From Heliocidaris tuberculata (taxonomy: Eukaryota; Echinodermata; Echinoidea; Camarodonta; Echinometridae), in contig CM046844.1 of the NCBI GenBank assembly GCA_025618425.1, positions 17,409,911-17,473,910 of the forward strand: a DNA stretch of 64,000 bases. Reading direction: 5' to 3'. The translations under genes and the position numbers were made by a program. The notes under the pieces were generated by a model. It saw only the letters and a list, made by a program, of their open reading frames with translations. It made no database searches and was not told where the DNA came from. How positions within the stretch are numbered: the first letter of the stretch is position 1; every line of letters begins with the position of its first letter. Of the stretch, positions 48,040 to 60,345 are shown piece after piece.

Positions 48040-48790
48040 ATTTAAGAAAACAAAAATAAATTGAGAAAAAGACAGGGAAACAGAGACGGAGAGGCGAAGA
48101 CATAACAGGGGAAGTCAAGACACAGATAATGTCATAAGGCGCCATTCTGCTGACGTAGAACCCGCTGCGTAGGACTGCGTCAGTGACTGCCGCGGTCTTT
48201 GGTGCGCCAGGGTGATCTCGTAAAAACAAAACAAAACAAAACACACAAAAAAGCTATTGCAGAGCGATCAGTGCAAACTTTGCGTTAGAATACTGGCGTA
48301 TGGGCAAAATGCTTTCACAGGCTTGATTAGCTCAGGTAATAAAGCAATTGAAATGACACAGCAGTCAGCAGGCCTAAGAGACGACGGAGATGAATGTGGA
48401 AAATAAGGTTTCAAAACAGAAGAAAGAAAGAAAGGAAAGAACAACAAAATGAGACCAACACACATAACGACCTCTATGGACAGTGAAATCTCCGAGATGA
48501 TTTGTGCTCAATGTCACATCGAGGTTACCAGGTCTTCTAAACCGAAGCGATATTTCGTTTCATATTCCAAGATGCTCGCAATAACTCACCACAAGATTCA
48601 TAACGTGTTTGCTTTTGCAGTTAGTTGTAAATAATTTTATGAATGTAATAAATATATAGTAGGGATCATCTTGGTTACAGAGGTTACAGAATAAGTTTCG
48701 AAGAAGACGCGTGAAGCCCTACCACGTACATTAAGCATATGAAATTTATGTCGACGTTGATTTCATTCGAGCAGATGCCGGCCAAAGAAA
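48040..48790. other. no gene recognised
   Basis: Mixed-composition unique sequence, slightly CpG-richer at 48140-48220. No supported exon. Confidence 0.35.
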
Positions 48791-48796
48791 GGACGA

Positions 48797-48893
48797 CAAA
48801 AAAAATAAAATAAAAAAATAAAAAAATAAAAAATAAAAAAAATAGAGTGTTGGCGATACATGCATTAAAAAAAAAAGAAAAGAAAAGAAAAAT
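48797..48893. repeat. A-rich (AAAAAT)n and (AAAAG)n tract
   Basis: Two A-rich blocks at 48797-48844 and 48867-48893, separated by about 20 unique bases. Confidence 0.9.
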
Positions 48894-49086
48894 ACTATTA
48901 GTTGGATACCAAAAGTGAAGTAATCAATTCCAAATTAAATATCTTTAATTTGGACAAAATACTGGAGGGCGAAGGAGAAGGAGGAGAAGAAGAGGGGAAA
49001 ATTATATAGGATTCATGGCAAACAACTACCGAATTAGAAAAACAACTTCGGAATTTACTGTGATCGCAATGTTTTCCGTTAAAAAG

Positions 49087-49526
49087 GTGGTATCTCACTG
49101 AGCGGCGAATGCTTACGAACGTTTGCGATTTTTGGATTCGCCAACTTTTCTGACGAATGTTGGCGAAAATCAGGGTTTTGCCTCTGTCATTAGCGACATG
49201 GTCGCTGTAGCATTGGCGAATCAAAAAGAACTTTAGCGACACATCTTACAACCGTTTGCAATGCTTACGACTGTTTTGCAAACACTTGCAACTGTTTGCG
49301 GGAAAATAGTTCTCAAAGAAATTTTGAATTCGCAAAGAAATTTTGAATCCGCAAAGAAATCTTGAACATGTTCAAAATTTCTTTGCGACATAAGAAAAAC
49401 TGTTTGCGACAATAGACAGTTTATAAACTGTTTGCGAACTTCTCTGCAATCTTTTACGAACCCTGACGAAACTCCAAATTTTCTACATTCGCAATTAAGC
49501 ATTCGCCGCTCAGAGAGATACCCCAC
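49087..49526. mobile_element. ~440-bp TIR MITE, GAGCGGCGAATGCTTA ends
   Basis: The left end carries TATCTCACTGAGCGGCGAAT and the right end the complement of TATCTCTCTGAGCGGCGAAT: about 28 bases of inverted repeat with one or two differences. The interior is dense in GTTTGCGA/TTCGCAA words in both orientations. It also holds three tandem 19-base units (CAAAGAAATTTTGAATTCG type) at 49314-49370, followed by an inverted copy at 49371-49388. A 97-codon minus frame spans the right half and is an artefact of the repeat. The target duplication could not be fixed because the outermost bases are ambiguous. Confidence 0.8.
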
Positions 49527-49529
49527 AAT

Positions 49530-50242
49530 CCCACATCATTATTATTTGCATGGCATCTTATTTCTTTTAGCAGTATGCACTTGACACTTCATAAATCTTT
49601 TCCAAATGAGGCTCAAACTGTTTACAGAAAATTCCAAGTCAATGTCAAATTGTGTTCCTAAAACAGACGATTACGTATCCCATGTGTATGGTCTTAATCA
49701 TAAAAAACACAAAACGAATTTGATTGATTTATAAGCCGTTTGCAATGAGCGAACCTATAGTCGTCATGGGCTCTCACTTTCCCGGGTGTTCCCATTTTTA
49801 TTGCAGTGTTTTACGATGTAAATAATATTGAACTTGTTTATTGAATCGGTTTACCGGCAAACGGCCATAATCTATCGGTAATAAAACGTGTGCTGTAATA
49901 AAATCAGTCCCAGTATATCAGACTTCATGCCATGCAAGGTGTTGTTTCCTTGAGTGTGTCTTTCACGTCTTTGAACTTCAAAGGGTACTCTAAAAAGAAA
50001 GTGGGTAAAGAAAAAAAAAAAAAAAAGGCCCTCTAAAAAACAGTTCACACTAGTAAAATTCCATTGTATGTATTCTGAATGCATTGACATGTCGTCTGAC
50101 AAGTTGCGTAAAAGGTATGTGATTAGGCGTCAGTTGCAATCAATTGGCCAATCAGGATCGATCTTTGTAATGTAACTTATGGTCACTGGTGTCTTCTTAA
50201 AAAGACGGAACTTGATTGGCTAAAAGTGGGAAGTTACTTCTT

Positions 50243-50245
<3 letters not shown>
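49530..50245. other. no gene recognised
   Basis: AT-rich unique sequence with A17 near 50010. Confidence 0.4.

Positions 50246-50250
<5 letters not shown>

Positions 50251-50281
<31 letters not shown>
50251..50281. repeat. (CT)n microsatellite
   Basis: About 15 CT units. Confidence 0.93.
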
Positions 50282-50286
<5 letters not shown>

Positions 50287-50289
50287 TTT

Positions 50290-53200
50290 AATTTTTTTTT
50301 TTACGCTCAGTACTTAAAAATGGGCCCTAATACCAGTGAGGCCTCGAAATATAAGTCTTCTGAGCGGTCATAATAAAACTCGGTATTTATATGTTTTTCA
50401 CCATTTTTATCATGTAAATTCTGTACATCTTGCATTGTTTTTTGTTTTTTTACATTAAAAAACGAAGAAAGAAATAAAAAAATTGACAGCATGTAGCACA
50501 TCTTTGCATTGTTTCAGATATTGTATATGTTTGCTCAACTCAAGCATTGTTGTGGTAATTCGCGGAGTATAGGTCATGTGACTAACACAATTATTAATGC
50601 ATCCATATCATCTGGGAAGAGGGGGGGGGGGGCAATTCATCACCCTTTCTTGACCATCGAAATCCTGCTATCAATTTTCTATTTGTTCCTTTTCGAAAAT
50701 CTTACAGAGGTTGACCCATATCTGGCGGGTTTCTTCAAATTAAACTAGATCTCGGTAATAAAGCCTGCTGTTGGACATTACTTAGAGCTTTCATCTAGAT
50801 TCAGCGATAATCAATATCATCTGAACTCGGCCCTCTCCGCTGTCCATAGTCATTGTTTCCGGTCATAACTGAATCAGAGAGGGACTTTTTCGAAGGCGGT
50901 GGAAACTTTTGAATAATTATGGCTTTAATATCTCCGTCAAAATCTGGTCTATTTTTCAATAAGGCTCACCCATGAACTTAGCGAGTAATGAGGAACGAGT
51001 GAATTTCCTTCATCTGTTATTTCATTCTCCTTTGTCTTTGGGTCGACGTTCTTATAATCCATCGGATTTTAAAGTGTTTGGTATTTTCAGGGTGTGTGTA
51101 TTGGGGTGGGGGCATTTGTTTGTACTTTATAAGCGCGTTGGGTTTATAAATTTTATTATCTAAAATGCATAATATCGATCACCAACTTGCCAAGTTAGTA
51201 TCAATAAGAGATCCGTTAGAAAATAAAAGAATACAGACTTTGATTTATTTTCAATTTGTATTATTTTCATTGAGAACACATTACTTTCCATGTGCTTCAA
51301 TACAAATGTATTTTTATGAACAATAAAAACTTAGACAAACAAACAGAGTAATGTTGTCGACTGGTCATTGTTTTTCTTGCGTATAAATCATTAATGTTAT
51401 CAATCACTGATGTGAAGAAAAAAAAAATCACCTTCAACTATCGCCCAAGATGAAGATCTGGTCGAATTAGTCATCATAGTGCTAATAGATGGCAAGGTTG
51501 TGTTTGTGTTGAAACAGTCATTCTCCATGATGTACTTTAGCACATTAGCCTCTATACCCCAACATACCTCATAAAACAAAGTAGGCCTAACCTAAAACAT
51601 ACCCCTATATTTGCCCTTTCTTAGGAATAAAGTTTTTATTTATACATCTAAGTTTTTTAAGTGTGTGTAAGGCCATCATCGTGATCAACTAATTATGCCC
51701 CCCTCTCTTTACCCGCCGCTCTTAATCACGGGGGAAAAGTTTATTAAAATGCATTTCCCTTCTTAGGAGAGCTCGAAAGAAGTATCCCTTCTAAAATTAC
51801 TAACAAAACAAACACTGGATGAAAAATTTAGATCAAAATGAAACTCTTTAGGCAATTTTGGCACCCCCCCCCCAATAAACGAACAAAACAAAACAAAACA
51901 AAGCATACTCGTGTCTCCGAAACTCACTCACAAAACAAAGAAATTTAAAAGTCTAGAGGCAATATGCTGCATAATATCATAATTATTTTTGCGTAAAACT
52001 ATCGACTATGTTTTTCTCACATTTTCAGATAATTATTGAGGCATATGCATAATTATGAACACCTTTTTTTTTGTACTTAAGGTAAGCCAGATTGGTGTTT
52101 TCCGGGGTGGGGACACGTGCCCTAGCTCGTGCCCACGTTCCCCCCTCCCCGGACCCGCCAATGATTATTATGCATTTTTTTCAAAGCATATTCTACGAAG
52201 TTTAGAAAACGGAGGGATACACTCACTTTCATATTCCTGTTACGTCATCTTTGATGTAATTGGAATGAAAGATGGTTTTATTTGATTTTGTGAGAAATGA
52301 GTAATGATACCTTGCTCGACGTTGGCGACAAACACAGAAGTAAGAGAAGTCAAATGCATGTAAGCATACACCAACAACATTACCAGCGTGGGGCATTTGG
52401 GGCAGAAACCCCTCCCCGTAAGGGATTTGTTTGTGTTTATCCCCTCTCCCCCATCCTGGAAAATGGATGAATGTCCTTATATACATTTTATATAGATATT
52501 AGTATTCTCTATCAATCTTCTAATGCTTTCTCAGTTGCATAATTATACTTTCTTACTATGTTTTTTCTTCAGGTCAACTTATTTTCAATCTGCATTAAGC
52601 CAATCCACCCCAAACTAGGCAACATTAGCCAATCTTCTGAATCTTTTTTTTTTTTTTTTTTTGTCGTAAATTCTAGCCTCCATGAAAACAAAAAATGTTC
52701 GCCGTCTTCTCTTATTTCACACCCAATTTCAAAGTACAGTCTGAAGTAAAAAAAAAAAACTGCTTAGCAATATCGAATTTATTATCTTAGGCTTACCACG
52801 CATCTTCATCAAAGTATCATCACTTTGAAAGACCTGGGCCTCGGCAGGGTGAAACCAAATACGAGATCTTGCAGTCTTGCCGGATACCATTTTTGTACAA
52901 GTCACGGCCTATGTCACATTTAGCAAGTCTTCAGCCCTGACGAATGTACATAAAACACAATAATCTTAGAAAAACTATATGCTTAATGGCATATTTACGA
53001 TGGACCGCGGTTTCCTCTAAAAACGCAGTTAATATCATATTTCGGGTCGCAAATGACCCAAAGTTCCCATTTGTCTTTTTTTATGTGTTTTTATGAAATA
53101 TGAAAGGATAAGGTTACCTTTTGAACTTCTAGATCATTCCTGTGTTAAGAATACACGTTATAAAAAAAAACAGAAAGAAAATTCGATGATTAATCATATT

Positions 53201-54955
53201 GCAACTTACTAAATGATAATGAAAAAAAGATGAAGAAATGTAATACAATGCTTTCAAATGAAAAATGAATTTATGAATACCCTCTAAAATCTAATTCTCG
53301 GGAAAGCATCATTCATTTATTTTGAGAAGGTATTGCAATATAATTTTTTTTTGCAATATCTTTAAAATGTAATAAAATTGCTATCAACACACATGCATGA
53401 TATAGACCTACTTATCATAGAGCAATGAAAAATAAGAACGAATTTCATTTACATTTATCTGATTGAGAAAGGTTGTTTGGTTGCCATCATAACACTCAGC
53501 ATGTGTTCATATTGCTGAAAATTCCATGAATTTCGACTTATTTTTTTACCTTTACTTTAGGTCTATAACATGCGAAAATCAAATGCCATAATATTACTGT
53601 TTAACAAAATCAGGCTTGGCAAGCAAGAGTTTTCATCATAATTTCTGCAAATAGTGATCTGTCGGAAGGACAAAAACAAAAAAACAAACAAAGTTTAGGT
53701 TATATGCGTACATTGGCGGAAATCACTCAAACAAAGGGTACACACTATTTCTCAGATTTGGGGGGTGCCTATGTACTCGAAAATTCATTGACAAGCAACT
53801 CCAAAATGGGGTCATCAGATTTTGGGTGCCTTCGTAATCCACATGCTTTTTTTCTCCAAAATAGGACTCGTAAGTTCGGTTTTCAGTGAATTATGTTTGG
53901 CATAATAATAGACCAAAAATCGTGGGGAGCATCCTATTAGTTAAAGATCAACATTGTCGTATCTGCAAGTGCAGTGGCTCTGACTCTGCAATGCAACTCT
54001 GTTCCATGCCATGCGATATACTATGATAAGACTCGGTGATTTTTAGCTTGAACTGAAAACAGATTCGGGTGTATTACTCCTTGTGAAAGGCCTTTACAAA
54101 TCTTCGAACTGACCTTTGAAGAAATATCAAGGGTTTACGGCAGTAATGTGTACTGGATCTTTGTTATGAGTTTTCGCATCATCTTTTACAGTTGTCATTT
54201 CCTGACTCGCATAACGCTTTATCTTTGAAATGTCAAATTCCAACTTACCAATTAGCAAGGGGCAAGACTGATACTAACTCTGAAAAATCTTATTTCCGTC
54301 ATATATAACCTCCCCCTTTTTTGTTAACTACATTTATCACAATTAAATTTGACCGACAATAAATTTGCCCGCGGAGATCGATTCTCGATTCTCGATTCTT
54401 GAGAAAACTGAGACAGGCTTTTTTAAAAATGTTATTTTTACATCATCTTCCGTCAAGACACTGTTAATTCGGATACTTCATTTTGAAATGAAATTTTCCT
54501 CCCTCGATATCCGTTGCTAACTTTGGCAAACTAGGTCAGGGGGTAATTGCACGGTCATTTTTAGAACAACTTTGTCAACCGATGTAGTCTTGCATTGTAG
54601 ACGTAAAGGTGTGCTGCATGAAGATAATTTTCTTTGTAAAGAAGTCTATCTATAGTAGTTGGCACGCGTCTGCTTTGAATAGACCTGTTTACTAATGTAT
54701 TTCGATTTATTTTTCTCTCCAGAATCCTTAGTTACCAACTATTTAGTGCACCTGCTAAGCATAATGGCATCTCTATGGATGGGATCCATTTTGCATACAT
54801 TAGTTGCTGCTATGTCGGGCAAGCCTCTGGCAAGCTTTTTGAGTCGTCAAGAGAAACTTTTGTTCTAGAAGTATGCATAAAATTAGTAAACAGGTCTATT
54901 GGATATCGATGCATCATCTCATGATCACCCATCATCAACATTATACTTTAGTGAC
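50290..54955. other. no gene recognised
   Basis: About 4.7 kb of AT-rich sequence. G12 lies near 50620. A short G/C-rich segment at 52095-52160 (GGGGTGGGGACACG...CCCCGGACCCGCC) resembles a degraded hAT-like pair of ends. All frames are below 90 codons and unrecognised. Confidence 0.4.
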
Positions 54956-54963
54956 TTTAGTCT

Positions 54964-55070
54964 CACCGCCAAACCGATCCCAAACCGTCAACCGATTCCA
55001 ATCTTGTATATATATTATTTGTTGGGTCTGTTATCGGTCTGTTATCGGTCTGGTATCGGTCTCGTCGGTG
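54964..55070. mobile_element. imperfect inverted repeat with 11-bp tandem units
   Basis: The left arm CACCGCCAAACCGATCCC... (54964-54998) is complementary, with mismatches, to the right arm (55036-55070). The right arm and the bases just before it contain three 11-base units GTCTGTTATCG / GTCTGGTATCG at 55026-55058. The ACCGAT/ATCGGT periodicity in both arms suggests a MITE terminus built of short subrepeats. Outer boundaries and target duplication are unclear. Confidence 0.5.
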
Positions 55071-55089
55071 TGAATGGGGTATAACCCTT

Positions 55090-55500
55090 TATCAAACTTT
55101 CTGGATATTTCTCCATTCCATTACGTTACCTCGTCAATCTCGTGTGCCTAGACTGTTGCTTTCTGCAAAATTTAATTTGGTGACTTTCAGTGGCGCATCC
55201 AGGTGGTTGCCTGATATATTTCCTTTTCAGGCCCTAAAGTTGTGAATAGTAACCCTTTGGAAAATATTAATTGTGTGAGGTGAGAAGGTAGCTCTTTCTT
55301 TGCAACCCCTTCGTCTTGGGGCTGACGTATCTTGTCCGAATATTAACTTTCCCTTTTTTATATTTTCGAGCGAGTTAAGCCAGCAAACAAAAAAGACACT
55401 TTATCATAGTGAAAATGGAATTTCGTCAATAAGTAATATAAATAAATTACATAAAAGACCACCTAGCTCATATGACGGCTTCCCAAATATCAGTAATTTC
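55090..55500. other. no gene recognised
   Basis: AT-rich sequence. CAGTGGCGCATCCAGG at about 55189 is another hAT-like end without a recognised partner. Confidence 0.35.
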
Positions 55501-55509
55501 GAATTTCTC

Positions 55510-55529
55510 GGGGGGGGGGGGGGGGGGGG
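55510..55529. repeat. G20 homopolymer
   Basis: Twenty consecutive G on the plus strand. Confidence 0.95.
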
Positions 55530-55899
55530 TCACCACTCTCGTACGCCTATACCACCCCGGGAAGAAAATATGTTGGGACCAGGGACTGTCCTCTGCTGGG
55601 ACCTTTAAAAAACACGTATTGCAGTCTGCAATTGAAGTCTAATTGTGTACTATTTGCAGACAATATTCATCACCCAATATTTCTTTTCCCACCACACGTT
55701 GCTTCCTCCGAGCACAGTGTCAAGTGAGAGATTGGGGTCATCTGGTTGGAGGCGAATAATGATAGTGAGCCCAAGGAAGAATGGATTGGATAACTGTGAC
55801 CTAGATTATATTCTTCTTCCTTTTCTTTCCTTGACTATTACAACGTCCCATTTGTCATCTTCTCTGTATCATTCACTCTCTCTTGCTTTTGCTGTTGTT

Positions 55900-56152
55900 G
55901 TTCTTCTTCTTCATTTTCTTCTTCATCCTCTTCTTTTTCTATTTCTTCTTCTTCTTCTTCTTCTTCTTCTTCTTCTTCTTCTTCTTTTTCTTCTTCTTCT
56001 TCTTCTTCTCCTTCTTCTTCTTCTTCTTCTTCTCCTCCTTCTTCTCCTCCTCCTCCTCCTCCTTCTTCTTCTTCTTCTTCTTCTTCTTCTTCTTTTTCTT
56101 CTTCTTCTTCTTCTTCTTCTTCTTCTTCTTCTTCTTCTTCTTCTTCTTCTTC
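55900..56152. repeat. long (TTC)n / (GAA)n array
   Basis: A TTC array of about 250 bases with interspersed CCT units near 56030-56060. Plus-strand pyrimidine, like the arrays at 6.6 and 43.5 kb. Poly-Leu, poly-Phe and poly-Glu frames are artefacts. Confidence 0.97.
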
Positions 56153-56209
56153 ATAATTTTTCCAAGTTGTCATGGGCTAGCTATTTAAATTTCTTTTGAT
56201 TCTCCCTCC

Positions 56210-56530
56210 TCACTCCTTCTTTCTCTCTCCATCTCTCTCCTTCTCTTTCTTTATCTTCTCTTTCTATCTCTCTTCCACCCCTCTTTCTTAATTTCTCTTT
56301 CCCTCTCTCTCTTTCCATACTCCCTCTACCCTCACTCCCTTACATTCATCCTCATACAAAAGTCGTTTTTTTGTTGTTGCAAATCATTGTATAAATTGTC
56401 TCTTTCTTCACCTCCCTCTCTATCTTATTACATGTATTACCTGTCTGTTTGTCTGTCTGTATGTTCTGTCCAGCTATCTGTCTTCAACTACCCACTCGTC
56501 TGTACCTTTTCCCCTTCATCTGTCTCTCCA
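56210..56530. repeat. pyrimidine-rich sequence with (CTGT)n
   Basis: CT-rich imperfect sequence at 56210-56345, and a short (CTGT)n run at about 56441-56470. Confidence 0.7.
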
Positions 56531-56539
56531 TCTGTTCTA

Positions 56540-58110
56540 GCTAGGGGAATTAACGCATAACATCATTAATTTGATCTCATACAGTGTCATAGGCCGTTTT
56601 CTTAATGTGTTCAAATTCGATGCCTACATTTTTGTCGAGTGCCTTGTAACAAAATATTTCATTCACCTGTTAGCAAAAGTTGCATTTCAATAGTCAGAAT
56701 GCAAATCGCATACATTACATGATGACAGGTCGGGCAAGTCATACTGTTTGTTTGACCTAGCAAAAAAACTAATGCATGCAATGTGCATTCCGGATAATGA
56801 AATACAATACTTTGTATACAGTTGAATTTCGTTATCAGGCTAGCGTGAATAAATAGGACTGCATTATGAAAATGGTCTATAGAACTCTAGTAACCAAAAC
56901 ATGCTTCCGAGGATAATTTGATTTACAGTATCGTATCTACTTATTTTTATTTATTTATTTTGTTTTATTATTTTTTTTTGGGGGGGGGAGCACATGATAC
57001 ATCACCAGTAAAACCTATCCTTATAATTATGAAAAGAAAATAAAATCAACAAAATACTTAAACATGGCAACCATTTTGCCTAAGTGAACGAAATTTATGC
57101 TTTTCGATGTCTCAATCATAATGTCAATCCGATGGACCTTCGGGGGAAACTTGACGACATGTGGGGAAAAGAGGATCACAGTCACACCTCTGCAAACTTG
57201 CGTTTTGATGTTATGGAATACAGAACCTTAGTTCTACGAATGTTTATTTTACAATCATTTATGTTTTCCATGAGAATGTTAAACTGGAAAAGGCAAATAA
57301 TTTCACTGCTTCGGCAGAGCAACTTTGGAGGTTAACCTAATTCGACCTTAAGGTGGCGCCAGTCTGAGTTGTCTTCTAGAGCATCTGTTGTTGGCACACC
57401 ACTATACGTCGCGCCGTCGCAAGGTGATGCGTAAAGCTAATGCGAAATTGGCTATTTGACAACCATGGATATCCAAACAAGGATGTAAAATACAGCAAAC
57501 ATTCCCTAATTATGATCTCATAACGATATAAAAAAGAAGATTTTAATGGTATGCATGAAGGATGCATGCAGCGAAGTCCCAAAGCGATTGCGTTTCCCCG
57601 CAGTGATCAGCGCGAATAGCCAGACAGCTGTTTCAATACCAACCGTGTTGCGCCTCGTTTTGTGAACGGTAGGAACGCGGAGAGGGTAAATGGTGATGGT
57701 GATGATGCCTACAAGGTATGGTTAATGAGATACGATAATAGCCACTTATTAGGTTCAGGGTTCGCGCCGCTTGGGACGGGGAGATGTTGAGTGCGACATT
57801 GGTGGGCGATTCGTGTCAATCAAAACTTTGTGATATTTATCGACGGGATGAAAATTATTCGGTATGCGACCTTGTTTGTCTAGATTCACAAACATGTTAT
57901 CTTGCGTTTGATCGCATAAAAATATTGATCCAAATAAGTTTTTCCATTTATAAGTCTAATTGGATATCAATAGAGCAACTCTTATCATTCTTCCTTCGAG
58001 TCACGGTTGTTGTCTCTCACTTGTATGTCTTCATAATTTTATTCGTCACCCTTTTCGTCACCCTTTTCGTCATCCACTTCATCAAATTTACAATTCCGTG
58101 ATGGAAACAG
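56540..58110. other. no gene recognised; CpG-richer patch at 57560-57780
   Basis: Mostly AT-rich. The 57560-57780 segment contains visibly more CpG (GCAGCGAAG, CAGCGCGAATAG, GTTGCGCCTCG, TTCGCGCCGC) than its surroundings and could be regulatory or an untranslated exon. I see no supporting start, donor or TATA arrangement. Confidence 0.3.
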
Positions 58111-58117
58111 GATTGAA

Positions 58118-58118
<1 letters not shown>

Positions 58119-58168
<50 letters not shown>
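58119..58168. repeat. (TA)n microsatellite
   Basis: About 25 TA units; self-complementary. Confidence 0.95.
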
Positions 58169-58175
<7 letters not shown>

Positions 58176-58393
58176 TCCAATTCCAATTAAAAAATCATGG
58201 GTATACAGAAAGATAATCATAATACGGTAACATTTAAGAGAATTGTTGAAGGAGTACACGCAATGAACATATAAACGCATATAACAACGTAGTAACATAT
58301 AATAAATAAAAAAAAGTATGAAATACATAGGATAAACTAGCATCATCGAATTTTGTTCATCGTTATGATCATCTAAATCTTCTTTATCCTTAA

Positions 58394-58442
<49 letters not shown>
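58394..58442. repeat. (CAT)n microsatellite
   Basis: About 16 CAT units, extended by imperfect CAT/CGT-rich sequence to about 58505. The Asp-rich minus-strand frame is a repeat translation. Confidence 0.93.
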
Positions 58443-58444
<2 letters not shown>

Positions 58445-59154
58445 CACCATTAATCGTCATCATCACTATCATCACTCATCGTCATCATCGTCTTCATCAT
58501 CATCATTAACGGCACATCGCTACTTGAGCATTATTATCATTACGAGGACGAGCGCCTTCTCTTACATGTCTTGTCGACAATGAAAGAAATGCTCTGTGAA
58601 AAGGAACAAAGATGATATTCTTCAACAAAGCCAATCCGATCTTTGAAATCATAGTACCGTAGATATATAATTTATAGATTGCGAGTCATGAATTCTATCA
58701 TATCTATAAAGAAGATGATTTTTATAGATAAGACCACCGTAACAGATTTGAGTTTATGAACACTTGATCACACATGATGTGACAGAAGATCTATCAAAAT
58801 ATTGTATTACCCATTTAATTTCCATCCCTCGACACTACAACGATTAACCTTTCATGGAGGTTGCGAGCAATTTGGAAACACAACTAATTTTTTTAAACAC
58901 TTAATGTCAGTCATGAATGGGTGTATTGTGCGATATGTTGATCATTTGATACACGTATTTTACATGTTTTTGCAAATCAATCTTCACTACTCGTGGTCGT
59001 ACGTATTTTATTAAGTTAGTCGATAATGCGTTTACGTTTACATTAAACTTAACAACGCTCCCTCAACCTTAATATTGGACAAAATAAAATCACTGACGGA
59101 ATAATATAAATATATATAATTTTCATATTTGAACACCATGCCACATAGAGAGAT

Positions 59155-59194
59155 CAAGGAGTTATCACATTAATTATTCTGTGATAACTCCTTG
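59155..59194. repeat. 15-bp perfect hairpin
   Basis: CAAGGAGTTATCACA at 59155-59169 and its exact complement at 59180-59194 are separated by a 10-base AT-rich loop. GAGAGATCA lies on both outer sides in direct orientation. A nearly identical word, CCAAGGAGTTATAACA, recurs at 62975-62990. This may be the TIRs of a very short or internally deleted element. Confidence 0.65.
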
Positions 59195-59209
59195 GAGAGA
59201 TCACTGTTC

Positions 59210-60340
59210 CTTCTAGAAATTAAGGCTGATTGAGGGATGGATATATGCGAAGTGCATAATAGGGTCATGTCATTTCTTAATTAGAAAAGAAATAACTAGA
59301 ATGGCAGGGCTGAAGCATATCATCTTTCACCAGGGATGGCCTCAGTTTTGATTCTACCCATTCAGATGTGATATTTGATTTTGTTAACATTTAAATAAAA
59401 TTTTGATACTACTACTACGGTTGACCCGTACTTATCCATTATTGTGGAAGGTGGTTTTGCTATTCAATCTTACAACCATGTTAGAACTGACCTGGGAGGT
59501 CCTGCGGTATTTCAAGAGGCTATCTATGGGGTAAGAATCGTTCGGAATCATCTCAAGTTGAGAAGAGCCTGATTCGGTACCATCAATTATTTTTTTCGAT
59601 TATTTCTTGGAAGTGGTTTTCAAGTGGGGTCTTAGTTAATTTGTGATAAGTGTATGATATGATTTTTAAAAAAGGTTATCAAAAGTAGATATACGTACGG
59701 TATACCAGAATTGGTGTAGTGATGAGCACAGTCATGTCAGATAAAAAGTGAAAAGGAGCATGCGCCCCCTATTTTGGGGCATTTTTTTCCCCCAAAGAAC
59801 TAAAATTTGATGAGCGCAGCTGGCCTGTGCCCGCCCGCCCCTTATACTCATTCCGAAATCTGTCGCTTCTTGTCTAAAGCTCATATCATTCTTAAGGCTG
59901 TCGAAATCTCGCTTTCTGTCCTTTAAAAAAAAATAATCACAACTGAAGATTGTCTACTAGTATTATTATTTCTACACATCAAGAATTTTATTTGTTAGAT
60001 TAAAACACCATATGCTTTGCGTTGAATGTCTTGGGATCTGCTTGGGGCTCCTACCACAAAGTGCTATCACACTGAGACATGTAACAGAGGGGTGGCGAAA
60101 AAAATCCCCCTGACGATTGTTGTCAGAATCAGAAGGGTCGTGCTGTGAGTTGGTAGAGTTCAAGTATGATTAAGGATGCCCTCCCTGTTTTCTCTGAATC
60201 AATTGTTTTTATTTGTCACTTCGAGGTTGGTGTGATTATTTGATAGATGATATATAAAATTCCCACCTTCACCTCAGTTTCTCTTTGAAAATTCCCCAAT
60301 TTTTAAGGCATCTTCATCGTCAAGTCATGGGGGAGGGGCG
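59210..60340. other. no gene recognised
   Basis: AT-rich unique sequence. A 63-codon minus frame (59972-60163) is not recognised. Confidence 0.4.
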
Positions 60341-60345
60341 GTTAC

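Noticed and set aside
49314..49388. CRISPR-like array of 19-mers
   Set aside because: The units are directly abutting with no spacers, inside a eukaryotic MITE.
49233..49526. 97-codon minus frame
   Set aside because: Lies entirely inside a TIR MITE and starts in its terminal repeat.
55645..56199. 184-codon plus frame and overlapping poly-Glu/Phe frames
   Set aside because: Mostly poly-Leu from the third TTC array; the ~60 codons before it are not recognisable as a protein.
58017..58475. 152-codon minus frame with poly-Asp
   Set aside because: Produced by the (CAT)n and (TA)n microsatellites.
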